Below, piece after piece: positions 9,276 through 17,088 of a stretch of 64,000 nucleotides of DNA. Within the stretch, counting starts at the first letter, position 1; each line of letters begins with the position of its first letter. Source of the stretch: Candidatus Eremiobacterota bacterium (lineage in GTDB: Bacteria > Vulcanimicrobiota > Vulcanimicrobiia > Vulcanimicrobiales > Vulcanimicrobiaceae); assembly GCA_019235885.1 (NCBI GenBank), contig JAFAKB010000086.1, positions 17,549 to 81,548 of the forward strand. The letters are read 5' to 3'. The notes beneath the pieces were generated by a model. The model ran no database searches. It was not told the DNA's origin and saw only the letters and a program-made list of their open reading frames with translations. The position numbers were made by a program, and so were the translations under genes.

Positions 9276-9533
9276 GTGACCGACCAGACGACCGTTCCGG
9301 GCGTCCCGAACGCCCCCGTGCAGAAGCGCCGTGGGCCGGCGGTCGGCCGCACGCTGATGTGGCTGGGGATCGCGGGCGCCGCCGTGACGCTGACCGCCTC
9401 GCTGACCTTTGTTCTCGTGCGCTCGGCGATGCGCGGGTCGCAACCGTCCGACGAGACGACGGAGCGCATTCAGGGCCTCATCGACGAGGCGAACCGCCTG
9501 ATCAAGACGCTCGACGAGAAGAAAACCACGTAA
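9276..9533 (+). CDS. small single-pass membrane protein, unknown
   Basis: 85 residues, not recognised. A Pro/Arg-rich N-terminus (about 30 residues) is followed by one hydrophobic segment (LMWLGIAGAAVTLTASLTFV, about 29-50), then a charged, helical C-terminal tail (EEANRLIKTLDEKK-like composition). N-in, C-out topology is likely from the basic N-terminus. GTG start 46 bases after cheW and one base before the methyltransferase GTG, so it is part of this transcript. A role in motility is only suggested by position. Confidence 0.6.
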   Translation: MTDQTTVPGVPNAPVQKRRGPAVGRTLMWLGIAGAAVTLTASLTFVLVRSAMRGSQPSDETTERIQGLIDEANRLIKTLDEKKTT

Positions 9534-9534
9534 C

Positions 9535-11028
9535 GTGTCGACGGCTCCCGGCCGGCGTGCGACCACCGGCCTGGCTCCGGGTGCGGTCGCGTCGGTTCGT
9601 TTCACCGACTTGCTGGCGAACGGTCAAGCGGTCGGGCGGATCAGCGGTTTGGTCGTGTTCGCGACCGGCCCGCTCCCCGGCGAGCGCGCGCGCGTGCGCG
9701 TCACGCAGGTCAAGCCGAAGTACGCCGTCGCCGACGTCGTCGGCTACGAGTTCCAGTCGTCGATGCGCGCGAAGCCGTTCTGCGGCGTCTTCGGGATCTG
9801 CGGCGGCTGCCAGGTGCAGCACCTCGCCTACCCCGCGCAGCTGGCGTGGAAACAGCAAATCGTGCGCAGCGCGCTGCGCCGGATCGGCGGGTTCGCGGAC
9901 GCCGCGGTGCGCCGCCCGATCGGGATGATGCACCCGCGCAACTACCGCAACAAGATGGCGCTCGTCGCCGACCAAAGCGCCGGCGAGACGTCGTTCGGGT
10001 TCTACCAGGCGCGTTCGCACGCCCTGGTGCGGATCGAGACGTGCCCCGTCGTGCTCCCGCAGCTCGACGCGGCGATCGCCGGCCTTTACGACGCCGCGCG
10101 CGCGCCCGACTCGCGTGAGGCCTTCGGCGGCGCGAAGCACGCGATCGTGCGCGCCGGCGCGGCGTCCCGCCAAGCGGTGTTGTCGATCACCACCGAGCAG
10201 CGCTCGCAAGCGATCAAAGACAAGGCTCCTGCGGTGGCGCGGCGCGTGCGCGGCGTCGTCGGGATCTCGAACTCGTTCGAGCCGCGCACCGCGAACGCCG
10301 TGCTCGGCCGTAAGATGTCGTACGTGTGGGGCAAGCGCGAGATGGAAGAGACGATCGAAGGCGTGAAATACCGCGTCTCGCCGGCGTCGTTCTTCCAAGT
10401 GAACAGCGAAATGGTCGGGCGGATATTCCACTTCCTGGAACCCGGTCTCGCCGGGGGACGGAAGGTCGTTGACTTGTACTGCGGGGCGGGGACGTTCGCG
10501 ATCTTCTTCGCCTCACGCGGCGCGCACGTCGTCGGCATCGAGGAGAACCCTGCCGCCGTGCGGGAAGCCCGCGAGAACGCCGCGCTCAACAAGGTCGACG
10601 ACCGCGTGACGTTCGTCGAAGGCCGCGTCGAAGGCGCCGTCGCGAACAAGGACGGCAAGAAGGCATTCGCCGACGCCGACATCGTCTTCCTCGACCCGCC
10701 GCGCAAAGGCAGCGACGAAGCAACGCTTGACGCGCTGGCAAACGCCGGCGTCCCGAACCTCTGGTACCTTTCATGCAATCCCGCGACGCTCGCTCGCGAT
10801 CTCGCCTTTCTGGCGAAGCGCGGCTACGCGCTCGGCGTGGTGCAGCCGTTCGACATGTTCCCGCAAACGGGCCACGTCGAGACGCTCGTCACCCTGCACA
10901 AATCCGGCGTCAAACCCGAAGTAACGCTCCCCGAACGCGAAGCCACCCCCTGGGACGATCGCATCCCGGAGTGGCCCTCCGACGACCCCTACGCCAAAAG
11001 CGAATACCCCGACTTCGTGGAGCAGTGA
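9535..11028 (+). CDS. rlmD: 23S rRNA (uracil-C5)-methyltransferase, RlmD/RlmC family
   Basis: 497 residues. N-terminal TRAM domain (about 15-75), then Cys83, Cys89 and Cys92 (FCGVFGICGGCQ) plus a later Cys (IETCPVV) that would hold a 4Fe-4S cluster, then a Rossmann SAM-dependent domain (VVDLYCGAGTFAIFFA; FLDPPRKG) and the catalytic Cys in LSCNPATLARDL. It transfers a methyl group from SAM to C5 of a uridine in 23S rRNA. Whether U747, U1939 or both is the target cannot be told; TrmA (tRNA) is less likely because of the TRAM domain and iron-sulfur cysteines. GTG start; last gene of the che transcript. Confidence 0.88.
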   Translation: MSTAPGRRATTGLAPGAVASVRFTDLLANGQAVGRISGLVVFATGPLPGERARVRVTQVKPKYAVADVVGYEFQSSMRAKPFCGVFGICGGCQVQHLAYPAQLAWKQQIVRSALRRIGGFADAAVRRPIGMMHPRNYRNKMALVADQSAGETSFGFYQARSHALVRIETCPVVLPQLDAAIAGLYDAARAPDSREAFGGAKHAIVRAGAASRQAVLSITTEQRSQAIKDKAPAVARRVRGVVGISNSFEPRTANAVLGRKMSYVWGKREMEETIEGVKYRVSPASFFQVNSEMVGRIFHFLEPGLAGGRKVVDLYCGAGTFAIFFASRGAHVVGIEENPAAVREARENAALNKVDDRVTFVEGRVEGAVANKDGKKAFADADIVFLDPPRKGSDEATLDALANAGVPNLWYLSCNPATLARDLAFLAKRGYALGVVQPFDMFPQTGHVETLVTLHKSGVKPEVTLPEREATPWDDRIPEWPSDDPYAKSEYPDFVEQ

Positions 11029-11043
11029 GCCGCCCCACGTCAT

Positions 11044-11060
11044 CCTGAGCTTGTCGAAGG
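11044..11060. repeat. dispersed CCTGAGCTTGTCGAAGG repeat, copy 1
   Basis: A 17-base core, CCTGAGCTTGTCGAAGG, lies just after the methyltransferase stop and recurs identically at 25985-26001, also in an intergenic space. Very similar short repeats are common between genes in many bacterial genomes. No inverted partner is present nearby. Confidence 0.6.
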
Positions 11061-11227
11061 ACGAAAGAAAAATCCACTCGCTCACCTGGTACAATGGTTA
11101 ACGACACGCCTGGGCCTCGCATCAAGCTGCGGCGACAAATGCGGCATGTTCCTTTCGGACACATTGCAGCTATAACACGCCGAGCGCTCTTTGCGGTACA
11201 CTGGTCACGACAGCCCCTGGCCCCGCA

Positions 11228-11259
11228 AAGAGTCCTCGGCGAGCGCGCCGAGGGCTCTT
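11228..11259. terminator. strong intrinsic terminator (bidirectional)
   Basis: Arms 11228-11241 and 11246-11259 form a 14-bp stem with one G-U pair and an AGCG loop. On the + strand it is followed by GGCTTTATT, and on the minus strand by a CTCTTTG tail. It closes the minus-strand operon that ends at 11276 and may also end a short + transcript. A near twin occurs at 22192-22222. Confidence 0.75.
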
Positions 11260-11275
11260 GGCTTTATTAAGTAGC

Positions 11276-11593
11276 TCACTGCCAGAACGGTCCGTTTTCC
11301 GAAACGTACGCCTGCATCAAATCGAGAACGTCGCACTGATGCTGGCGAAGCTTCATTGAAAGCATGTTCTCGGCAAGATCGGCGGCGTACTGCAGGTCCG
11401 GCGCGATCGATCCTTGCCGCCGCGACACAATAGCGAGGAGAAGAAGCGAGACAAGCCCGCTCGTCCCCGAACTCGTCTCATAGGTCAGGAACGCCTCACG
11501 AAGCCAGCGTTCACGTTCACTGCGCGCCTCGCGCGTCCAATCGATGCCTGCCTGCGCGAACGCATCGCAGGGCTTGAAAGGAACGACGTTCAT
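11276..11593 (-). CDS. hypothetical protein, about 105 residues
   Basis: Not recognised. Mostly helical, with no signal peptide; a hydrophobic patch (SGLVSLLLLAIVSRRQ) near the middle is probably a buried helix rather than a membrane segment. The start is one of two adjacent ATGs; I use the second (MNVVPFKPCDAF). It lies 14 bases downstream of the HTH gene at 11608 and shares its promoter, so it is probably the partner of that regulator. The terminator at 11228 follows. Confidence 0.55.
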   Translation of the reverse strand: MNVVPFKPCDAFAQAGIDWTREARSERERWLREAFLTYETSSGTSGLVSLLLLAIVSRRQGSIAPDLQYAADLAENMLSMKLRQHQCDVLDLMQAYVSENGPFWQ

Positions 11594-11607
11594 CATGTTC
11601 GCCGCCC

Positions 11608-11886
11608 CTAAACGGCTTCACGCCCGGGGCGGAAGCAGATGTAGCGATACACCCCGTTTTCTGCTTCAATGTAGATCCCGGCATCGCGGAGCGCCGCGAT
11701 ATCCCGGCAGAATGATCGCAGGGAAGTTCCGAAGCGCTCCCGGTACGACTCAAACCGCACCGGATCACGCCGGAGCAGCCGGGCAAGGAGCCAAATGACC
11801 CGCACGACTCGGCCTTGCATGCAGTCGCCGGAACTCGGATAGGGCCGGGTGATCGGCTTCAATCCGACGAAGGGATAGGCTGTCAT
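11608..11886 (-). CDS. small HTH protein (HTH_11/WYL-type winged helix)
   Basis: 92 residues. The second half, from about RFESYRERFGTSLRSFCRDI to AALRDAGIYIEAENGVYRY, matches the N-terminal helix-turn-helix of DeoR/WYL-type regulators (R-F-x-x-Y-x-x-x-F-x-x-S-x-x-x-x-x-R-D-I-x-x-L). The WYL sensor domain is absent, so this is a stand-alone DNA-binding protein or a domain fragment. ATG start with GGAG upstream, about 100 bases downstream of a near-consensus promoter. Probably an autoregulator of the two-gene operon. Confidence 0.62.
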   Translation of the reverse strand: MTAYPFVGLKPITRPYPSSGDCMQGRVVRVIWLLARLLRRDPVRFESYRERFGTSLRSFCRDIAALRDAGIYIEAENGVYRYICFRPGREAV

Positions 11887-11989
11887 TCGATGTTACTCCA
11901 TCGGGTGACGGGCCCGGTCAGTGTGACAAGCGCTGATCGGGCCGCTTCAGTTATAGTGCCGATAGCTTGAGAGCAGGCGGCGTAAGAAA

Positions 11990-12018
11990 ATTATAGCACA
12001 TACGTTCGATATTGTCAT
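11990..12018 (-). promoter_or_regulatory. sigma70-type promoter for the 11886-11276 operon
   Basis: On the minus strand: -35 ATGACA (12013-12018), a 17-base spacer and -10 TATAAT (11990-11995). Very close to the housekeeping consensus and in an AT-rich intergenic stretch, pointing at the HTH gene starting at 11886. Confidence 0.65.
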
Positions 12019-12086
12019 GCTCCGTGTCAGAATTTTTTCCAGGCGCCCGTCAAAAAAGATGTTGGTTCAAGCCATCGTGCGACGAC

Positions 12087-12587
12087 TCACGTATCCGCAT
12101 TTGGACTGCGTTCAGAACCTACTACCGCGCGACCGAGCGCGAGCAGCGCTTCTAACTCCAGTTGGTGCAGTAGTACACGAATGCGATCGCGACGATGCGG
12201 TAAGCGCGCCATGCGCTCGTCCATTGCGCGCAGGCCTTCCTCCAGGAGCGCAATCGCGGAGTGCAGGTTGAACTTGTCCTCCGAACGCCGTATCGTCCAG
12301 TCACCGCGGCGCACCGCGGCGACGATGTCCTCCATCTTCATCCCGAACTGCTCTCGCAGGTTTCGCGAAATCGTAGAGACGGTGTGCACGCTGCGCCCGA
12401 GGTCGCGCGCGATTCCCCGGTCGGTCTGCCCTCGCAGGTGGCCGTCAAGCACCTCTCGCTCGCGCGGTGAGAGCCTCACGTATCGCGTGTTCGGCTGAAA
12501 TAAAGCCTGCGCCGCCGACCGTTCCCGGGGTGTAGGCGAACACCGCTCGCGCGGGCTCGCAGGAACGGCCGGCGGCCGGCGTCTCAC
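12087..12587 (-). CDS. LuxR-type HTH protein
   Basis: 166 residues at most; the start is uncertain because the first 35 residues are Pro/Arg-rich and may not be translated. The core RLSPREREVLDGHLRGQTDR, then GIARDLGRSVHTVSTISRNL, is a standard GerE/LuxR DNA-binding helix-turn-helix. The C-terminal part is helical with many Leu and Arg residues. No receiver or ligand-binding domain is present. It lies in an accessory region near a second, larger LuxR-family regulator. Confidence 0.6.
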   Translation of the reverse strand: MRRRPPAVPASPRERCSPTPRERSAAQALFQPNTRYVRLSPREREVLDGHLRGQTDRGIARDLGRSVHTVSTISRNLREQFGMKMEDIVAAVRRGDWTIRRSEDKFNLHSAIALLEEGLRAMDERMARLPHRRDRIRVLLHQLELEALLALGRAVVGSERSPNADT

Positions 12588-12871
12588 GCCCAGGTCACGG
12601 CTGACCTGAGTCGAGACGTGTGGCGATCTCGACTCCGCTCCAGCCGCGCCTTAGACGGGCGTGGACATGCGAACCCCGTCTCATCGCTAAGGAAGAAGCA
12701 GCCGCGCCCGTCGTGCAACCCGACGGCGTCCCTCCAGTCTGGGCAGAGAGACACCTCCGACTTTCTGGCACCGCACCACCACGCGACGTACGCCACTTCA
12801 CCTCCGACCCGGAAAAAGGTTCGTTCGGATCATGCCGCAGCGGACGGTGCAAGTCTAGCCGGACAAATCCC

Positions 12872-14404
12872 CTAGGAAGCGTTGCGACGTGTTTCGACGG
12901 AGACGACGCGCAAGCGGAGTGCCTCGGCCGCAAGTTCCGCACGGCTGCGCACGCCGAATTTGCGGAACAGCGCCTGGACGTGGTGGCCGACGGTCTTCCA
13001 AGACACGTGACGTTTGGCCGCGATTTCCTTGTACGTTCTGCCGCGTACGACCATGGCCAGGATCTCCGACTCGGTCGGCGTCAGTGCCGGCGCGCCGGCG
13101 CCACGTAGATCGGCAAGCTCCCGGGCCATCCAGTAGCGCGGATCCACGTCGCACAGCGCCTCTTCGGCGTATCGCTCGTATCGTTTCTTCGCCGTCAGCC
13201 GTGCGAGCAACAGCGCGAGTGCGACCGCGCGCCGACGATACCCCTGCGCAGAGAAGGTTTGAAAGGCGGAGACGAAGAGCGGCAACGCGCCGGCGTCGTC
13301 ATCGCGCGCGTGACGGATGCGCGCCTCGATCGAGTCCGCCATCGCGGACCAGCGCGCGAACTCGCGTTCCGGGACGTTCGCGGCCGGCGCTACCACTTCA
13401 CGGTAGCGCACCAGCAGCGCGGCGGCGCCATCGACCTCGCCACCGCTCACCGACTCCTCCGCGAGGTAGAGCGGTAGCAACCGCAGGTCCGCGGGTAAGT
13501 CGCGCACGTTGAGCGTCTCGTACGCGGTGCGCGCCCGAGCGAGGAACTCGGCATGCGCTTCAGGCTCGGAGACAGCCCGAAACGTCGCGGCGAGTCGGCA
13601 GAGCGCGACGACGCGCGAACCCGCGTCTACCGCCAAGCTCTCTGCTTCACGCGCTGCTGCACGCGCGGCGGGAATGTTGCCGAGCACTTCGTGCATCATC
13701 GCGGCGGCGATCAGCGTCCAAAACCGTAGACGGGCGACGCCGCTCACCGACCAGTCGAACCGGCGCAGCCATGGTTCCAGCAAGGCCCAGTCGCTGACGA
13801 GCAGCAGCTCCGGGACCAGCATCGTCAGGCCGTAGAGGACGTTCGCTTCGACATAGCGGTCTGCGTGCGCGCTCGAGCGCAGCGCGACGAGCGCGTCATG
13901 GAAGGCGCGCGCAGCGGCCGGGAAGTCGCCTTGCGCCTGCGCTACCCAGCCGGTGTACTCTAGCGCCCGCGCGTATACGATGTCGGCGTCGGACGGGACT
14001 TCACCGAGACAGCGTGAGGCCTTCTCGTAGTCGTGCAGGCGGAACCATGCGATGCCTAGGTTCAACGCCAGCTCGGCGCGGATCGTCGGATGGGCGTCCT
14101 GCGCCTCATCGGAGATTTCACGCAACATGGCGGTGCCGCGCTCAACCTGACCCAGCCGCACGTACGCGGCGCCGAGCAGCATTTGAGCGGTGACGCGCTG
14201 GTCGAGTCCACCTTCGGTGAAGGCCTGTGCGTGCAGCACTTCGATCGCGCGGTCCGCTTGGTCGACACGAATGAGCGTTCGCGCACGCAGCAACGCGAGT
14301 TCGACGCCGGCCGCCTTGTCGCCGGTCGGAACCGCATCGGCAATCGCGAGCGCGCGCTCGAAATCGCCTTGGAAAAAGGCTTCACGAACCTGGGAGACCG
14401 TCAT
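12872..14404 (-). CDS. LuxR-family transcriptional regulator with TPR-like helical domain
   Basis: About 510 residues. Residues 1-420 are Ala/Leu/Arg-rich helical hairpins of TPR/MalT type (FFQGDFERALAIADAV; LEYTGWVAQAQGDFPAAARA), a likely sensor or scaffold. The last 70 residues are a LuxR HTH (LTPTESEILAMVVRGRTYKE, then IAAKRHVSWKTVGHHVQALF). No AAA/STAND ATPase motif is visible. I start at the ATG giving MTVSQVREAFFQGDF because homologous-looking sequence begins there; the open frame runs 24 codons further upstream. A decayed copy of its HTH end is found at 14915-15006. Confidence 0.75.
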   Translation of the reverse strand: MTVSQVREAFFQGDFERALAIADAVPTGDKAAGVELALLRARTLIRVDQADRAIEVLHAQAFTEGGLDQRVTAQMLLGAAYVRLGQVERGTAMLREISDEAQDAHPTIRAELALNLGIAWFRLHDYEKASRCLGEVPSDADIVYARALEYTGWVAQAQGDFPAAARAFHDALVALRSSAHADRYVEANVLYGLTMLVPELLLVSDWALLEPWLRRFDWSVSGVARLRFWTLIAAAMMHEVLGNIPAARAAAREAESLAVDAGSRVVALCRLAATFRAVSEPEAHAEFLARARTAYETLNVRDLPADLRLLPLYLAEESVSGGEVDGAAALLVRYREVVAPAANVPEREFARWSAMADSIEARIRHARDDDAGALPLFVSAFQTFSAQGYRRRAVALALLLARLTAKKRYERYAEEALCDVDPRYWMARELADLRGAGAPALTPTESEILAMVVRGRTYKEIAAKRHVSWKTVGHHVQALFRKFGVRSRAELAAEALRLRVVSVETRRNAS

Positions 14405-14464
14405 GCAGTCTCTGTCACATCGGGCGGGGAAACGGGCGCGCACCTCCACACACCGGCGAGGGGA

Positions 14465-14489
14465 ATCGGGCGCCACCCCCGCGCCCGAT
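14465..14489 (-). terminator. GC-rich hairpin after the small membrane gene
   Basis: Arms ATCGGGCGC and GCGCCCGAT around a C-rich loop, 43 bases beyond the stop of the 14532-14702 open frame on the minus strand. The trailing T run is poor, so termination is only plausible. Confidence 0.35.
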
Positions 14490-14531
14490 CAACTGCCTCC
14501 CGGCCTGTTCGGCGCTTCCGCGCCTGATCCG

Positions 14532-14702
14532 CTACGAGCCGCTGGTCGGTAGAAGAATGTCGTCAGCGATCGGCGGCGGCGCCGGAGCGCTGATCGTCGC
14601 GGTCGGCGGTGCTCCGTTCGGCGCGTGGATGACGCTATGGAAGCCGGCGATGAGCGTCGCAAAATAGACCAACAGTACCACAGAAATGAACCCTTCCGGC
14701 AA
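14532..14702 (-). CDS. possible small membrane protein, 56 residues
   Basis: A short open frame starting at TTG. The product has one strongly hydrophobic segment near the N-terminus (FISVVLLVYFATLIAGF) and a Pro/Ala-rich exported or cytoplasmic tail ending ADDILLPTSGS. The single clean transmembrane segment argues for a real product; the weak ribosome site and non-ATG start argue against. A 16-base perfect palindrome lies 26 bases upstream. Not recognised. Confidence 0.35.
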   Translation of the reverse strand: MPEGFISVVLLVYFATLIAGFHSVIHAPNGAPPTATISAPAPPPIADDILLPTSGS

Positions 14703-14727
14703 CGTTGCCTGGCATGCCCCAAGGGCA

Positions 14728-14743
14728 AATGCCCTAGGGCATT
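14728..14743. promoter_or_regulatory. 16-base perfect palindrome, possible operator
   Basis: AATGCCCTAGGGCATT is perfectly self-complementary over all 16 bases and is embedded in further GGGCA/TGCCC repeats (14712-14740). It sits just upstream of the small minus-strand frame at 14702. Dimeric repressor binding is a reasonable inference. Confidence 0.35.
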
Positions 14744-14914
14744 ACCAGGTTCGGCACCGGATCGGGCGGGCCGCTCCCGCGCTGAGCCATAGCGCCATGA
14801 GGGAACGTCTGCGATGCGCACGTCGAGCGCTTCAGCGACAGGAATTGCCTTTAAACGGCGACCGCCTCGCAGAGCACAAGCCAGCTTCTTGAGCCGCTTC
14901 GAAAAGCTCAACCT

Positions 14915-15006
14915 CGCACGCCAAACTTGCGGAACAGCGCTGGACGGGGCTGAACTCCTCCACGACGCGTGGCGTTCGGCTTCGATTTTTCTTTGTACGT
15001 TGCCGC
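14915..15006 (-). pseudogene. decayed fragment of a LuxR HTH C-terminus
   Basis: The stretch resembles the DNA encoding the HTH of the LuxR gene at 12872-14404: CGCACGCC, TTGCGGAACAGCGC, then CGATTT and TTGTACGTT occur in the same order and spacing as at 12948-13040. Small deletions and stops break the frame. It marks an old duplication or a degraded second LuxR gene. Confidence 0.45.
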
Positions 15007-15010
15007 AATC

Positions 15011-15310
15011 GCAGTTAGTGTGGAATCTGACTAACTGCGATTCAGTATCGTCCTGCTGTGCGTGGACTTGATGCCGAGCGAGTTAAGCTAGAACGAAATG
15101 CTCGCCCATAACTCTGGATGGCGCGGCCGCTCGTAGGATCGCAGTATCGGCTTCAATTCCGGGCAAGAGCTACGCCTTCATGTTTTACCAATGGAATGAT
15201 TGGACTTGAAATGTGCTTGCGATAGCAGATGCCGCGATTTAGGCGACATTCATTAGGGTTTTTCAAGGCTATTGATCCACGTATCGCGCGACGCTTGGAA
15301 AAATTGCGAG
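15011..15310. other. AT-richer non-coding stretch
   Basis: No supported gene on either strand. The base composition is clearly lower in G+C than the neighbours, consistent with decayed or acquired sequence next to the LuxR remnant. Confidence 0.4.
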
Positions 15311-15898
15311 TCAGATCTCTTCGGGGGCGTTAGGCTTCTCGGCGAACGCCGGGTCCGCGGCGCTGAGTCTGTCGCGAGTGCCCACCCAGCGCCGCTCCGT
15401 CTCGACCCAGTCGCGGTCCCCGTTCCCTCGGCCAACCACCTCGATGCCCAGATCCGCGACGATGGCAGCGGTCGCCTCGTCCAGGTCCGCCACCGGGAGG
15501 TCGTACAGTCTCGCCGTGCCTCGGGCGTCCGTGACGCGAACCTTCACTGACGCGCCGCGCGCGCCCGAACGCTCTATGATCCCGCGCGCTGCCCGGGCGA
15601 GCTGGCGCATCCGATCATGGACCGCACGCAGCGCCTCAGCGCCGACCTCGCCGACCGCGCCATCCCAGACCTTCTGCGCGACCGGCCAGGCCGCCGGCGC
15701 GAGCAGGGGCCACAGATGTTGGAACCACGACTCGACGTCAAGGAACACCGAGTGTGGCCCTTCGAGAGACTTCTTGAGCGCGGGCTCGCGCATGTCCGCA
15801 GCGAGCCCCGCCTTGCGCAGGGACGCCGCGACGAGCTCCTCCGCCCCGGGCGTGGCATGAACCACCACCGTCGCGACGGGCGCATCCTCGTATCGCAT
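15311..15898 (-). CDS. hypothetical protein, 195 residues
   Basis: Not recognised. Soluble, no signal peptide; about residues 1-60 look like a beta-alpha-beta unit (ATVVVHATPGAEELVAASLR), followed by a Trp-rich helical part (WFQHLWPLLAPAAWPVAQ) and a charged C-terminus. ATG start. Isolated between an AT-rich gap and a 300-base intergenic region (15899-16204) in which I see no gene. Codon use fits the genome, so translation is likely although the role is unknown. Confidence 0.55.
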   Translation of the reverse strand: MRYEDAPVATVVVHATPGAEELVAASLRKAGLAADMREPALKKSLEGPHSVFLDVESWFQHLWPLLAPAAWPVAQKVWDGAVGEVGAEALRAVHDRMRQLARAARGIIERSGARGASVKVRVTDARGTARLYDLPVADLDEATAAIVADLGIEVVGRGNGDRDWVETERRWVGTRDRLSAADPAFAEKPNAPEEI

Positions 15899-16204
15899 CG
15901 GGCGGGTTTCTCCGCGCCGCCAACGATCTCCAACCGTGCAGCGACGCCAGCCGGGAGAAGGTTCGGGTCGCGGTCATGCGCTACGCCTGCACCGGGCCGC
16001 GGCGGCCGAACTGCACAGCGTACAGACGAAAGCGCTGTCTGGGCACGTTTGGCAAGATAGAACCAAGCCGGCCGGAGTGAGCGGGCGCCGTTCTCGTCAC
16101 GCAAGTCGCATACCGCCGGTCGGCGGCGCCCGCAAGCGCCGTCGCGCCCTGCGCCGAAGGGAGCTAACGTGGCGCGCGCCGTCAAGGGCTAAGGCGAGCG
16201 CCGC

Positions 16205-16558
16205 TTACCGGTTCATGCGCCAATTGCGGATCGCTTCGTCTCCGAGGCCTTCATAGGGTTTACGTCCGCGGCGGCGGCGGAACATCCACTCGTACAAATC
16301 TTCGTCCCAGTACCACTTCGCAAGCGCGAAGTTGTCGGGATTGCACTTGATGTACTCAGCCTTCCGGGGCGCCTCTTCGACATTGAACGCGAACGCATCG
16401 ACGGCTTCGCGCTGGCGCTCGTCCGCCCCAAGCTCATCCGCGTCGAGGTCCACATGGCCCGACGGGTTACCGGCATCGTCGAGGAGTTCGACGCGCAGCA
16501 CGGCCGAACCGCGGATGGGGTCGTACGGAAGGTTAAGCGTGATCTTGCCGGCTCGCAT
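16205..16558 (-). CDS. hypothetical protein, 117 residues
   Basis: Not recognised. I use the internal ATG (MRAGKITLNLPYDPIRGSAV) because GGAG lies nine bases upstream; the open frame extends to 16636. The product is a compact mixed alpha/beta chain with a Trp/Tyr/Arg-rich C-terminus (WYWDEDLYEWMFRRRRGRKP). No membrane segment. No operon partner on either side. Confidence 0.5.
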   Translation of the reverse strand: MRAGKITLNLPYDPIRGSAVLRVELLDDAGNPSGHVDLDADELGADERQREAVDAFAFNVEEAPRKAEYIKCNPDNFALAKWYWDEDLYEWMFRRRRGRKPYEGLGDEAIRNWRMNR

Positions 16559-17037
16559 CGTGCTGGCTCCGTTCTTCAGGTCTTCGCCGCGCGACGGCTC
16601 GTCGTCCGGCTTCGGCGGCCCGCCGAACCACAGCACGATCGCCTTGCGGAGAGATGCGCGGGGGTCCGTTTGCGGTCCTGGCTCGCGACGCGTGGAGTTG
16701 CGCGCTTCCGCGGGTCGACCGACGGACGCCCGTTACAAGTCAATCAACGATTACCTCGTTTTCTACGGGCCGAGCCTACTGTCGAACGACCAGAGGCGCG
16801 GCACGTAGGTTCATGCGCGATATGTTTGCTGTTAGGGTGAGGCCGGCACGCGAAGGACGCAGCACGGCGTAGCACGTTCTCTAGTGTCTCGCACACCGCC
16901 CAGACTGGACGTTGCCGCGCCGCGTCGCCCTGGGTGCGAACACTGCGTCTATGGCGCGGGGCGCTTCATGATTTTCAATCGGCGCAACGTGCGTTAGTGG
17001 TCAATTTGGCTGATCGTTCGAGGCAGGAGGTTCCGGC
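16559..17037. other. intergenic region without a supported gene
   Basis: Short frames here lack ribosome sites and domain-like sequence. The last 14 bases contain AGGAGG, the ribosome site for a GTG at 17038 upstream of the polymerase-like gene. Confidence 0.4.
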
Positions 17038-17088
17038 GTGCTCGGCAATGTAGCGAGGAAGCAACCCCTTACCGGGTGGAGGACCGAC

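Noticed and set aside
11094..11270. 58-codon + frame running into the terminator hairpin
   Set aside because: No ribosome site; it includes the stem-loop and is better explained by the repeated promoter-hairpin element.
12595..12942. Minus-strand 115-codon frame between the LuxR genes
   Set aside because: Low-complexity, overlaps the end of the regulator, no ribosome site.
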